Of a stretch of 7,317 bases of DNA, positions 1 to 5,897 are shown piece by piece (position 1 is the stretch's first letter; every line of letters starts with the position of its first letter). The notes beneath the pieces were generated by a model that saw only the letters and a program-made list of their open reading frames with translations, was not told the DNA's origin and ran no database searches. The DNA is from CBDCUC01 sp965222485 (GTDB lineage: Bacteria > Pseudomonadota > Alphaproteobacteria > Rhizobiales > Hyphomicrobiaceae), in NCBI GenBank assembly GCA_965222485.1, contig CBDCUC010000011.1, positions 1 to 7,317 on the forward strand, given 5' to 3'. The position numbers and the translations under genes were made by a program.

Positions 1-5
1 GCACG

Positions 6-1349
6 GTGTCGCACCCGATCGAGCCTTGGTTTCGCTTGAGCAAGCGGATAACGGCGGGCGAGTGTGGCGCGGAAGCCTGTGCAGCCGTGGTTGATGCGTT
101 GCGGCCGAGGCCTCGGTTCTCGCGTCATTTCGGAATCGGCGATACGGATGATAGACGTCGCAATCCGAAGCGCCTTTCTGATCTGGTTTGGATTGACTAT
201 CGCTCGAACGAGCACGTTTCCCCGGGCGAGGTTCTGGCAGTCTGGCCGGATGACGTCGCCGCTCTACAACGGCTGCTGTCAGCTTTGACGCAAGCACTCG
301 CAGGGAGCTTGTCGGAAGCCGATGATCTCGATTTCGATCGCGCCAGCCGCGACGTTCCATCCGTCGCTCAACACGCGCAGAACGCCAATCGTGGCGGATT
401 CATGCCAATGATCCGGTTGATGGCCGACTGTTGGCAGCGCATCGCCGAGGCGGATGTCGCGACCGCGAGAAAATTTGTACGGCTCTGGTCCGAGGAGGAT
501 TATCTCCTCTTCAGGAGGCTTGTCTTGCACAGCCTCACCTACGACGAAACTTTCCCCCCCGAAGATGCCGCACAAGCAGTCGCCGCAATCGACGACGAGA
601 CATACTGGATCAGCGATGCCCAACGCGAGATTATGCGACTTCTTGCATCGCGGTGGAATGAGTTTGAAGCCGCTGATCGTGAGGCCATTGAGACACGGCT
701 CTGCAATGGACCCCCACGCAATATGTACTGTGAGGATGCCTTCGATGTCGAAGAGTGGGTGTCGCTTTCCGATCATCGGCGGTTCCGGCGGCTGAAGCGG
801 ATCGCAGCGGCCGGAGGTGTTCTTTCTGACCGTGCAACGCAGTTGCTCGCGGAAATAGAGGACCGCCATCCGCAATGGCAGGCCGAGGAAGGTGACCGGG
901 CCGATTTCAATAGCTGGACCGAGTCCAAGTACGGACCACAGGGCGACCCCAAGCACTTCGAAGACATCCCGGTCGGCCAACTGGTCGACGAAGGTATCCG
1001 GCTCAATCGCGAGCAGAGCTTCGATGCCGGGCAGGCTTGGGAGCTCTATTGCCAGGCTGATCCTCGGAGGGCCCTCGATGGCCTCCGCGCAAAGGCCGAA
1101 GCTGGCGAATGGCATGCTTGGGCATGGCGGCAGTATTTCTGGGGCACGTTTAACACGGAGGTGGCCGAAGCCATAACGTTGGCAGCCGATTTAATCGAGC
1201 AAATGCCGAGCGACTGCATCTCGCCCTTAACTCACGCTATCTCCGCATGGTTGCGCTCGGCATCACGCACCAAAACTGCTAGGCGGCGAACAGGGGCGCA
1301 AAGCTTACTTTCGTATTTGGGATCGGGTCGCGGCGGCGTGCCTCACTGA
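6..1349 (+). CDS. Fragment 1 of the DUF4020-like protein (open at the left edge)
   Basis: This is the longest single-frame piece. The GTG at 6 is only the first possible start in the window: the preceding codon (3-5, ACG) is also open and no ribosome-binding site can be seen, so I read it as internal sequence. It contains amphipathic helices (for example around residues 130-190 and 200-235), a GPPR turn near residue 237, and a Trp-rich stretch near residues 365-380. From about residue 424 onward (base 1275) the reading becomes Arg/Ser-rich and ends in an unrelated tail at 1347-1349. The family-like sequence continues in the next frame. The tail is best treated as out-of-frame translation. In the next frame a stop at 1228-1230 places the shift between 1231 and 1346. 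The long antisense reading over 279-1115 is a shadow of this gene. Confidence 0.6.
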   Translation: MSHPIEPWFRLSKRITAGECGAEACAAVVDALRPRPRFSRHFGIGDTDDRRRNPKRLSDLVWIDYRSNEHVSPGEVLAVWPDDVAALQRLLSALTQALAGSLSEADDLDFDRASRDVPSVAQHAQNANRGGFMPMIRLMADCWQRIAEADVATARKFVRLWSEEDYLLFRRLVLHSLTYDETFPPEDAAQAVAAIDDETYWISDAQREIMRLLASRWNEFEAADREAIETRLCNGPPRNMYCEDAFDVEEWVSLSDHRRFRRLKRIAAAGGVLSDRATQLLAEIEDRHPQWQAEEGDRADFNSWTESKYGPQGDPKHFEDIPVGQLVDEGIRLNREQSFDAGQAWELYCQADPRRALDGLRAKAEAGEWHAWAWRQYFWGTFNTEVAEAITLAADLIEQMPSDCISPLTHAISAWLRSASRTKTARRRTGAQSLLSYLGSGRGGVPH

Positions 1350-1386
1350 AGATGAACGAGCCTGCGACGACGAGCGTGCGATCGAA

Positions 1387-1608
1387 GTGTCCGACGCCGT
1401 AACTTACGCCTTGAATGAGGACGGCGGAATCTTGGCCGATACTTTGATTGATCGCCTTTGGGCCGAGGAGCCACCAAACAATCAAGGGCTACCGGTTGAT
1501 TATCAGGCACGCTTTGATGCGCTCATTCAGGGAAAAGGACGGGCCGGCATCCTTGCGCGTGTCAGGCTGGGCCTGGAACACACGGCTGCTTCATCAAGTT
1601 GCGCCTAA
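1387..1608 (+). CDS. Fragment 2 of the DUF4020-like protein (coding from about 1276 to 1569)
   Basis: The middle piece lies one frame over from fragment 1. The plausible coding stretch begins well before the nominal start at 1387: bases from about 1276 read LLGGEQGRKAYFRIWDRVAA and continue through an acidic helix into DGGILADTLIDRLWAEEPP. This matches the helical, Trp/Arg/Asp-rich character of fragments 1 and 3. No ribosome-binding site precedes 1387, so it is not an independent gene. After about base 1569 the reading (GLEHTAASSSCA) stops looking like the family, while the third frame picks up with AWNTRLLHQVAPNW. Dropping one G from GGG at 1569-1571 joins VRL directly to AWNTRLL. Confidence 0.55.
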   Translation: MSDAVTYALNEDGGILADTLIDRLWAEEPPNNQGLPVDYQARFDALIQGKGRAGILARVRLGLEHTAASSSCA

Positions 1609-2374
1609 TTGGGTTTCAGAACAGCTTCTGCCGCTCTTCAACTGGTCGGGCGACGACGCGGCCTTCCTGTGGAGCGCGCGCGCCCACGACAGCCACTTTG
1701 TGGGCCCGCCGCCTTTGTTCAACGCCCTGAAGCGGCCATTCATGGAGGCATTCGAGCGACCGGGGGTCAGTGATCACATCCTCCGGGGGCTCGTGGATCA
1801 ACTGCTCTTCGTTGCATTGTGGCGGCGGCGGCCGAAAGACGCGGCCTATGACCTGACCTCAGCAGAGATCAAGCGTGCATTGAGTGCGGCTCCGGCAGCA
1901 ATACGCCACTCCGCTGCATGGCGCTTTTTCGATTGGATCAGAAACGAGGACGATGAGACGCCCAGTCCGGCAGAGCGTTGGCGCACCGATGTGGGGCCAC
2001 TATTTCAGGAGGTCTGGCCGCGTGCTGCGGCCGCGCGTGACGCAGAAATCACGCAGCGATTGGCGTGGATGGCCATCGAGGCCAACGATGCGTTCCCCGA
2101 GGTGGTGGATGTCATTCTCGACTATCTCGTACCGACCGACATTCACTTCATCCGAATTGAGCTGAGGCAGGATGACGGCGACGGAGAGAAACTTGCCGCG
2201 CGGTTCCCAATCGCCTTCCTTAGGCTCTTGGATGCCTTGGTCGATCCAGCCTGCTCGGTAGTTCCGCGGGACCTCGACGAAACCCTGCGCGTCTGCTCGG
2301 TCGCCGATCCGTCCGTAACGACATTGCCGGAGTATAGAAGGCTGAATGCCGCCTGGCGCGGGCAGGCCAGCTGA
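1448..2374 (+). CDS. Fragment 3: DUF4020-like C-terminal domain (coding from about 1570)
   Basis: This is the C-terminal piece in the third frame. The nominal start at 1448 is out-of-frame noise. Real coding appears to begin around 1570 with AWNTRLLHQVAPNWVSEQLL, followed by LFNWSGDDAAFLWSARAHD, a Pro/Leu-rich turn, and helices through RPFMEAFERPGV, VGPLFQEVWPRA and ANDAFPEVVDVILDYLVP. The order (W-S/D turn, FLWS, F-x-x-AF, P-x-FxxxWP, DAFPEV) is what I associate with the DUF4020 region at the C-terminus of SIR2-type defence proteins. This is recalled family knowledge, not a search result. The stop TGA is at 2372-2374, and I see no clear rho-independent terminator after it. The end of the protein therefore seems intact, with the damage or sequencing error confined to the two internal junctions. 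Confidence 0.6.
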   Translation: MIAFGPRSHQTIKGYRLIIRHALMRSFREKDGPASLRVSGWAWNTRLLHQVAPNWVSEQLLPLFNWSGDDAAFLWSARAHDSHFVGPPPLFNALKRPFMEAFERPGVSDHILRGLVDQLLFVALWRRRPKDAAYDLTSAEIKRALSAAPAAIRHSAAWRFFDWIRNEDDETPSPAERWRTDVGPLFQEVWPRAAAARDAEITQRLAWMAIEANDAFPEVVDVILDYLVPTDIHFIRIELRQDDGDGEKLAARFPIAFLRLLDALVDPACSVVPRDLDETLRVCSVADPSVTTLPEYRRLNAAWRGQAS

Positions 2375-2770
2375 CAGAACGTCGATCACTAGCGATAGGA
2401 CTCCTCTACGGCTGCAATACACCCCACAAGAGACATGTTCGGTTGGCAGGCTCAAACTAAGTTCCCCGAATTAGCTACTTCCGCTTCGGGATGTCGCTAC
2501 CAAACCTATTTCGGAAGCGAACGGCTGATACCCGCTGCGGAACTACTTCTGGCTTGTCACGTTACACACGGCTGCAATTGATAACGCAAGCTGAAGTCAG
2601 ACACGTTGCTTGTAAGTCGCGTAACCCTGTGCGAACCTCAAAGTTCAATTTAAATGCAGGAAATCGTCTGGGACGCGTCGTTAACAGGTTGCCCGTTCCC
2701 AACAAGGATTTAGTGTAACGCTGTTCGAGCGCGTCCACAGTGGCCAAAACTTATGGCATAGGTATCGGAA

Positions 2771-2782
2771 GCGCTGTAGCGC
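2771..2782. repeat. Perfect 12-base palindrome-like hairpin GCGCT-GT-AGCGC
   Basis: GCGCT and AGCGC are perfect inverse complements separated by GT, 47 bases upstream of the TIR gene start. Its position in the presumed promoter or leader could make it an operator half-site pair or a small leader hairpin. Short palindromes of this size do occur by chance in GC-rich DNA, so a function is only a suggestion. Confidence 0.3.
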
Positions 2783-2812
2783 ACATGGGATTACAATTGT
2801 TAATGATTCAAG

Positions 2813-2828
2813 GTCGGGGAAGACCGAC
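2813..2828 (+). promoter_or_regulatory. Hairpin with the Shine-Dalgarno-like sequence in its loop, abutting the TIR start codon
   Basis: GTCGG (2813-2817) and CCGAC (2824-2828) are perfect inverse complements enclosing the loop GGAAGA (2818-2823), and the ATG begins at the next base, 2829. The purine run GGGGAAGA (2816-2823) is the only ribosome-binding candidate and supports ATG 2829 as the start. It lies mostly in the loop, with its first two Gs in the stem. An alternative 4-base stem, GGTC (2812-2815) with GACC (2822-2825), would occlude it differently. Translation of a potentially toxic TIR protein could be tuned by this fold, but that is inference. Confidence 0.4.
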
Positions 2829-3824
2829 ATGTCGCAAGTGAGTAGTGGAGCACGCGTCTTCATTTCTTATTCTCGGAAGAATCGGGCAGTCGCCGAGCAA
2901 TTAAGAGACTTGCTGATCGACCAGGGCTTTGATGCCTATCTCGACCTTCACGATATTGCGCCGGGCGAACCGTGGAAGGAGCGACTTGGCGCATTGATCC
3001 TGTCGGCTGAGAAAGTGATTTTTCTAATTTCACCAGATAGCGTTACATCGCCGATTTGCACGTGGGAGGTTGACACGGCAGAGGCTCAGGGCAAAGGAAT
3101 CTTGCCGGTTGTTGTCCACGACGTTGAAGCCGACGCTATTCCTGGCAGATTGCGCCGTCTGAATTTTGTTTTCTTCCGCACGGCCACCGAGCGAGACAGT
3201 AATCTTCCTGCGCTGTTCGATGCCCTTTCCCGAGATCTGGCTTGGGAGCGCGAAAAAACGCGAATTAACGACTTGGCTATCGAATGGTCTGAAGCTGGGC
3301 GGCCACGGCGTCGATTGGTTACACGCGACGATCGCATCCGGGAGATGGAGTATTGGCGTGATCGCCATCCGGCCACATCGCTAGCGCCGACGACGCTTCA
3401 GCTTGAGTTTATCGCCGAGAGCCGACGACGCCAGATTCAACGACAGCGAAGTTTGGTGAGCGCACTAACTGCCATCGCGATCATCGTAGCGGTGCTCGGC
3501 ATCGCTACTAACGAGTCGCGCGTAACCGCTGGGTTACGCGGCTTTGAGGCGCAACTCAACGCCGAATCAATCGCGATCTCCGCGGCTGTTGGGCGACGCG
3601 ACTCAGGACGCGCTCTGGTCCGTGCCCTCCACGCTTATTCGGAAGCCGAACGTGAGCTTGGTGCAATACCATCTGCTGTATGGAACGCATTGCGTGTCGC
3701 TTATGAAGGAACTCGCCTCAGGAAAACTGTGCCGATGGTGAGGGAACCACTATCGCTCGTATGGCGTAAGGATGGCGGATTGAGCAACCTGACTGCTTCA
3801 GGCGGACCTCGCTGTTCTCGATAG
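2829..3824 (+). CDS. TIR domain protein, N-terminal fragment (TIR, linker, membrane segment, second linker)
   Basis: The TIR fold begins with VFISYSRKN (residues 10-18), the usual box 1. Next come the LDLHDIAPGEPWKERL loop (38-53), a hydrophobic strand VIFLISPDSV (63-72) and SPICTWEVDTA (74-84). Glu80 (bases 3066-3068) sits at the catalytic glutamate position of NAD-cleaving TIR domains. Residues 140-205 form an Arg/Glu-rich helical linker. RRRQIQRQR (200-208) immediately precedes the hydrophobic stretch SLVSALTAIAIIVAVLGIA (208-226), which would place the TIR domain in the cytoplasm by the positive-inside rule. Residues 240-300 are the helical pre-propeller segment. LVWRKDGGLSNLTASG (310-325) is the beginning of the first blade. 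The last residues before the stop at 3822-3824 (GPRCSR) are out of frame, and the propeller continues in the next frame from about 3805. The start ATG 2829 has GGGGAAGA upstream. Confidence 0.85.
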   Translation: MSQVSSGARVFISYSRKNRAVAEQLRDLLIDQGFDAYLDLHDIAPGEPWKERLGALILSAEKVIFLISPDSVTSPICTWEVDTAEAQGKGILPVVVHDVEADAIPGRLRRLNFVFFRTATERDSNLPALFDALSRDLAWEREKTRINDLAIEWSEAGRPRRRLVTRDDRIREMEYWRDRHPATSLAPTTLQLEFIAESRRRQIQRQRSLVSALTAIAIIVAVLGIATNESRVTAGLRGFEAQLNAESIAISAAVGRRDSGRALVRALHAYSEAERELGAIPSAVWNALRVAYEGTRLRKTVPMVREPLSLVWRKDGGLSNLTASGGPRCSR

Positions 3825-3843
3825 CATCTTTGAAGCAAAGCAT

Positions 3844-4950
3844 GTGGTTGATCTCACCAAGAACCCAGGTGATGGGGAGGTCGACCTCGGTGCCATTAGA
3901 TTTTCTAACACCCGTCGCGCCGTGTTGCGCCGCCGCGAGGCTGGTTTTGAGTTATTCGACCTTGCCGGACAACCTTTGTTTCGAGGCCGATCCTTTGTTG
4001 CTGACGGGAACGATGCAATTGATGTTGGCGAAGGATGTGTGGTCCGCGCCGTCAAGGGTGCAGTAATCGTGGACCATGGGTTCGGAGCGACACCCGAGAG
4101 GCCTGACGCGCTGCAAACCGCAAATGTGACGGACATCGGTGTTCCTCGAGCGCTCTGGACCGACCGAACATGTGGAACTGTACTCGTGGTCGGTACAGCA
4201 GGGAATGCTCTTCTAGCAAACTTTGCAAAGAGGCAGTGGCAAACAGACAAACTGCCCGGTGAGCCGAGCGAAACTTGGACCGCCTCGCCCAACCTGGAAC
4301 ATATAGCCAGCTTTGACGCAGGTGATGGCTCTGTCAACGTGTGGGACAATACTAACAAGACATGGAATTTTGTCGCTCTTTATGATGTGAGCAGCCGGGA
4401 GACCGCGCAAGTCTCTTCGCTCCAGTTGCATAATTCAGGGCTGATGTTTGCAGAACTCTGGAGGTCATTTGCGATCTTCGACCAAAAAGGTCGATTGCGC
4501 TTTCAGCCTGAGCAAATGCTCGATGTATCGGTCGCCGCGTTTTCGGATGACGGCCATCGACTAGCGCTTTACGAGCGAAATGTGCAGCGTCTGTCTGTCT
4601 TTGACGCTGGTCGAACCAAACTTTCCGAGCCGGTGTCGACCGAGGTTCCACTACGCGACAATGAGCGCGTTGTAGCTCTCGCATCATGTGTGAAAGGCGA
4701 GCTTGCAGTTGGTGGTGACAAGGGCTCTGTCGTCGTCCTCGACACAACCGCAACTGCCGCGGTTCTTAGGACGAGCTTTTTCGCCGAAGATTACGTCAGA
4801 CGGATCGACTGTGCCGACGGAAAAATGGCGTCCGTGACGAGCGATGCCGGAATCTTCGCCGTATACGGCGACTCTTTGTCTAAACTACGCGAAACGCTGA
4901 CGGCGACTTCGGGAACGCGTGGCGCGCATACGTTCCCGCTAGGGGAATAG
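3844..4950 (+). CDS. Beta-propeller (WD40-like) middle fragment of the TIR protein
   Basis: The frame is open from 3793. Coding continuity with the TIR fragment starts near 3805, reading DLAVLDSIFEAKHVVDLTK, which completes the first blade begun as LTASG. The nominal GTG at 3844 is therefore internal. The rest shows propeller character: repeated short hydrophobic strands, and blade-like units such as DGSVNVWDNTNKTWNFVALY, AAFSDDGHRLALYERNVQRL and LAVGGDKGSVVVLDTTATAA. Classic GH...WD signatures are mostly lost, so these are degenerate WD40-type repeats. The reading ends at TAG 4948-4950. The next frame has a stop at 4940-4942, so the shift must lie between these two stops, around the GGGG run at 4942-4945. 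No ribosome-binding site suggests independent translation. Confidence 0.7.
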   Translation: MVDLTKNPGDGEVDLGAIRFSNTRRAVLRRREAGFELFDLAGQPLFRGRSFVADGNDAIDVGEGCVVRAVKGAVIVDHGFGATPERPDALQTANVTDIGVPRALWTDRTCGTVLVVGTAGNALLANFAKRQWQTDKLPGEPSETWTASPNLEHIASFDAGDGSVNVWDNTNKTWNFVALYDVSSRETAQVSSLQLHNSGLMFAELWRSFAIFDQKGRLRFQPEQMLDVSVAAFSDDGHRLALYERNVQRLSVFDAGRTKLSEPVSTEVPLRDNERVVALASCVKGELAVGGDKGSVVVLDTTATAAVLRTSFFAEDYVRRIDCADGKMASVTSDAGIFAVYGDSLSKLRETLTATSGTRGAHTFPLGE

Positions 4951-4981
4951 ACGTTGGTTACGCATCTCAGACTCTATAGAT

Positions 4982-5704
4982 GTGCTTAGCTTGAATGCAG
5001 ATCAGCTCACTATCATCGAGAGCACACGCCGCAAAGAGTCCCTTGGCGGCTATGGTGCAAAGTATTTCGAAGACGGAAATTTCTTGATTCTGCTTGGATC
5101 CATTGAGAGCGATGAGGAACGCGGATACAGTGCGCATGCACAGATATGGAGTTTAGGCGAAGGGGCGCCCTCTCTACTCCATGGTATAACCGATCCCGAC
5201 GCGAGCCTTTTCAATACTGGTGCTTTTGTTACGCCGGATGCTGTCGCTGTGGCGGGTTTGCCTGGTCGACTGCACATCGTCAATTTTGCAACTGGCGAGG
5301 CGCGTGGAGTTGGCCTCGGCATTCAAGGGCTGACCACTGCGATTGAGCCGATCGGAGAACACAATTTTGCCGTTGCTAGCGTGGAGGGCGGCATACAGCT
5401 TTGGACCGTCGATGGTGCGCGGCTGGTGCCGGACATCGCTCGCCCCCCAGTCTCGGGCATTAGTGGAGTCAGTCCAATTGCGAGAGATTCGGCCAACGAA
5501 GAGCTGTTCTTCATAGCCGGCGACCATGAGATCCGCCGCACTATCTTGTCGGGACCGCGCCTTAAACGAGCCGCCTGCGCACAGATATTTGCCGTTAATG
5601 AAAAGGCGATGGCAAGGCCCGAAGCATGTGATGCAGTTGAGCCTACTTCGCCTTGGCTTCGGCGTATCAGACCTATGAGGAATTTTATTCCCTATGCAGA
5701 GTGA
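4982..5704 (+). CDS. Beta-propeller C-terminal fragment of the TIR protein
   Basis: The frame is open from 4943, and with one G removed from the GGGG run the protein reads through as LGNRRWLRISDSIDVLSLNA. The GTG at 4982 is just the first start-like codon and has no clear ribosome-binding site. Blade-like units include HAQIWSLGEG, VAVAGLPGRLHIVNFATGEA and NFAVASVEGGIQLWTVDGA, the last being close to a canonical LW-D ending. After the propeller, LKRAACAQIF and a following Cys in EACDAV resemble the conserved cap with an early and a late Cys at the end of TIR-WD40 and related STAND proteins. The protein therefore ends naturally at the TGA at 5702-5704. The insertion sequence lies just beyond rather than inside the gene. 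Confidence 0.65.
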   Translation: MLSLNADQLTIIESTRRKESLGGYGAKYFEDGNFLILLGSIESDEERGYSAHAQIWSLGEGAPSLLHGITDPDASLFNTGAFVTPDAVAVAGLPGRLHIVNFATGEARGVGLGIQGLTTAIEPIGEHNFAVASVEGGIQLWTVDGARLVPDIARPPVSGISGVSPIARDSANEELFFIAGDHEIRRTILSGPRLKRAACAQIFAVNEKAMARPEACDAVEPTSPWLRRIRPMRNFIPYAE

Positions 5705-5897
5705 GAGGCCAAAACTGTTAGACTTTAGTTCGGAACACCAAGACATCTGCCTTGTTTACACCGCCATCTTGGTGCCATCCCACGATGCCTCACGTACCAA
5801 GACACTAGAAGGGTCAGATTAGGCTGTTCGAGCGCTTCTGAATCCGACGGCTTCACCCCGGTAAGCTGACGTTGGACGGCGCTATCCACGCCACTGC
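5705..5897. other. Junction between the TIR gene and the insertion sequence; left IS end expected here or slightly right
   Basis: This 193-base stretch (up to 291 bases if the transposase really stops at 5996) lies between two convergent genes. The left terminus of the IS must fall within it, since the TIR gene ends intact at 5704 and the transposase lies beyond. I could not fix the terminus because the opposite IS end is outside the window. The antisense open reading 5725-5973 has no recognisable family and no clear ribosome-binding site. Confidence 0.5.
5735..5806. repeat. Cluster of CACCAAG / CTTGGTG repeats at the gene-IS junction
   Basis: CACCAAGA (5736-5743) and TCTTGGTG (5767-5774) are perfect inverse complements with a 23-base loop. 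ACCAAGACA occurs twice in direct orientation (5737-5745 and 5796-5804), so the middle copy can pair with either neighbour. A GCCATC direct repeat (5763-5768, 5774-5779) overlaps the middle copy. The arrangement could act as a bidirectional terminator between convergent genes, or be part of an IS or recombination-site end. There is no T-tract to support a standard rho-independent terminator. Confidence 0.4.

Larger units (their letters stand above)
3..2374 (+). pseudogene. Large alpha-helical protein with DUF4020-like C-terminus, 5' partial, split over three frames
   Basis: One protein is readable across three successive + frames. The first runs from the left edge to about 1275, the second from about 1276 to 1569, and the third from about 1570 to the stop at 2372-2374. 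Removing one base near 1272-1275 and one near 1569-1571 gives a continuous reading of about 789 residues. The frame is open at base 3, so the true start and any N-terminal domain lie to the left. The product is rich in Trp, Arg and Glu, has no membrane segment, and looks like an all-helical solenoid. Segments such as GPPR, the WNEFEAADRE-type helix and FNWSGDDAAFLWSARAHD resemble the C-terminal halves of SIR2/DUF4020 and related large defence proteins, as I remember them. The family call is therefore tentative, and a NACHT/STAND-type N-terminus is equally possible. Whether this is a true pseudogene or an intact gene with sequencing errors is open. Confidence 0.6.
2375..2828 (+). other. Intergenic region, 454 bases, no convincing gene
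   Basis: This gap separates the two large genes. The only open readings (such as 2491-2718 on + and 2562-2747 on -) lack ribosome-binding sites, have low-complexity Arg/Asn/Thr composition and resemble no family I know. A weak promoter-like pair TTGTCA (2554-2559) and TGATAA (2579-2584) has a 19-base spacer and a poor -10 match, so I do not call it. A palindrome at 2771-2782 and a hairpin at 2813-2828 are listed separately. The base composition is visibly more AT-rich than the flanking genes (for example TTCAATTTAAATG near 2645), as expected for a promoter-bearing region. It probably contains the promoter of the TIR gene. Confidence 0.6.
2829..5704 (+). pseudogene. TIR - transmembrane - WD40-like propeller protein, split over three frames
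   Basis: A single protein of about 957 residues is readable if one base is removed near 3804-3805 and one within 4941-4950. The domain order is TIR (about 8-140), Trp/Arg-rich helical linker (140-205), one hydrophobic segment (209-226), a second helical linker (230-300), then a degenerate beta-propeller to the end. This architecture, including the linker ending FIAESRR just before the membrane segment and the ALRVAYEGTRLRKTV segment just before the first blade, is typical of bacterial TIR-WD40 proteins. The last residues (LKRAACAQIF followed by a late Cys) resemble the usual C-terminal cap of that family, so the 3' end seems complete. The likely role is NAD-consuming defence or signalling. 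It could be intact in the organism if the two shifts are sequencing errors. Confidence 0.75.

Noticed and set aside
279..1115. Long antisense open reading of 278 codons
   Set aside because: It lies opposite a more convincing helical protein and its composition is that of a GC-rich antisense shadow; no family resemblance or ribosome-binding site.
2554..2584. Promoter-like pair TTGTCA / TGATAA upstream of the TIR gene
   Set aside because: 19-base spacer and a poor -10 element, about 245 bases from the start codon; too weak to call.
2491..2718. Possible small gene in the intergenic gap
   Set aside because: No ribosome-binding site, random-looking composition, no resemblance to known small toxins or antitoxins.
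3798..4358. Antisense open reading of 186 codons under the propeller
   Set aside because: Ser/Pro/Arg-rich shadow of the WD40-like coding strand, with no recognisable motif.
1231..4950. Programmed ribosomal frameshifting in the two large genes
   Set aside because: The shifts are not at recognised slippery motifs with downstream structures, differ in sequence from each other, and a similar shift occurs in the transposase C-terminus; sequence error or decay explains all five more simply.
2720..5835. 13-base exact repeat GCTGTTCGAGCGC at 2720-2732 and 5823-5835, flanking the TIR gene
   Set aside because: One 13-base match is reasonably likely by chance in a 7.3-kb window, and flanking bases do not match, so it is not supported as an attachment site or target duplication.
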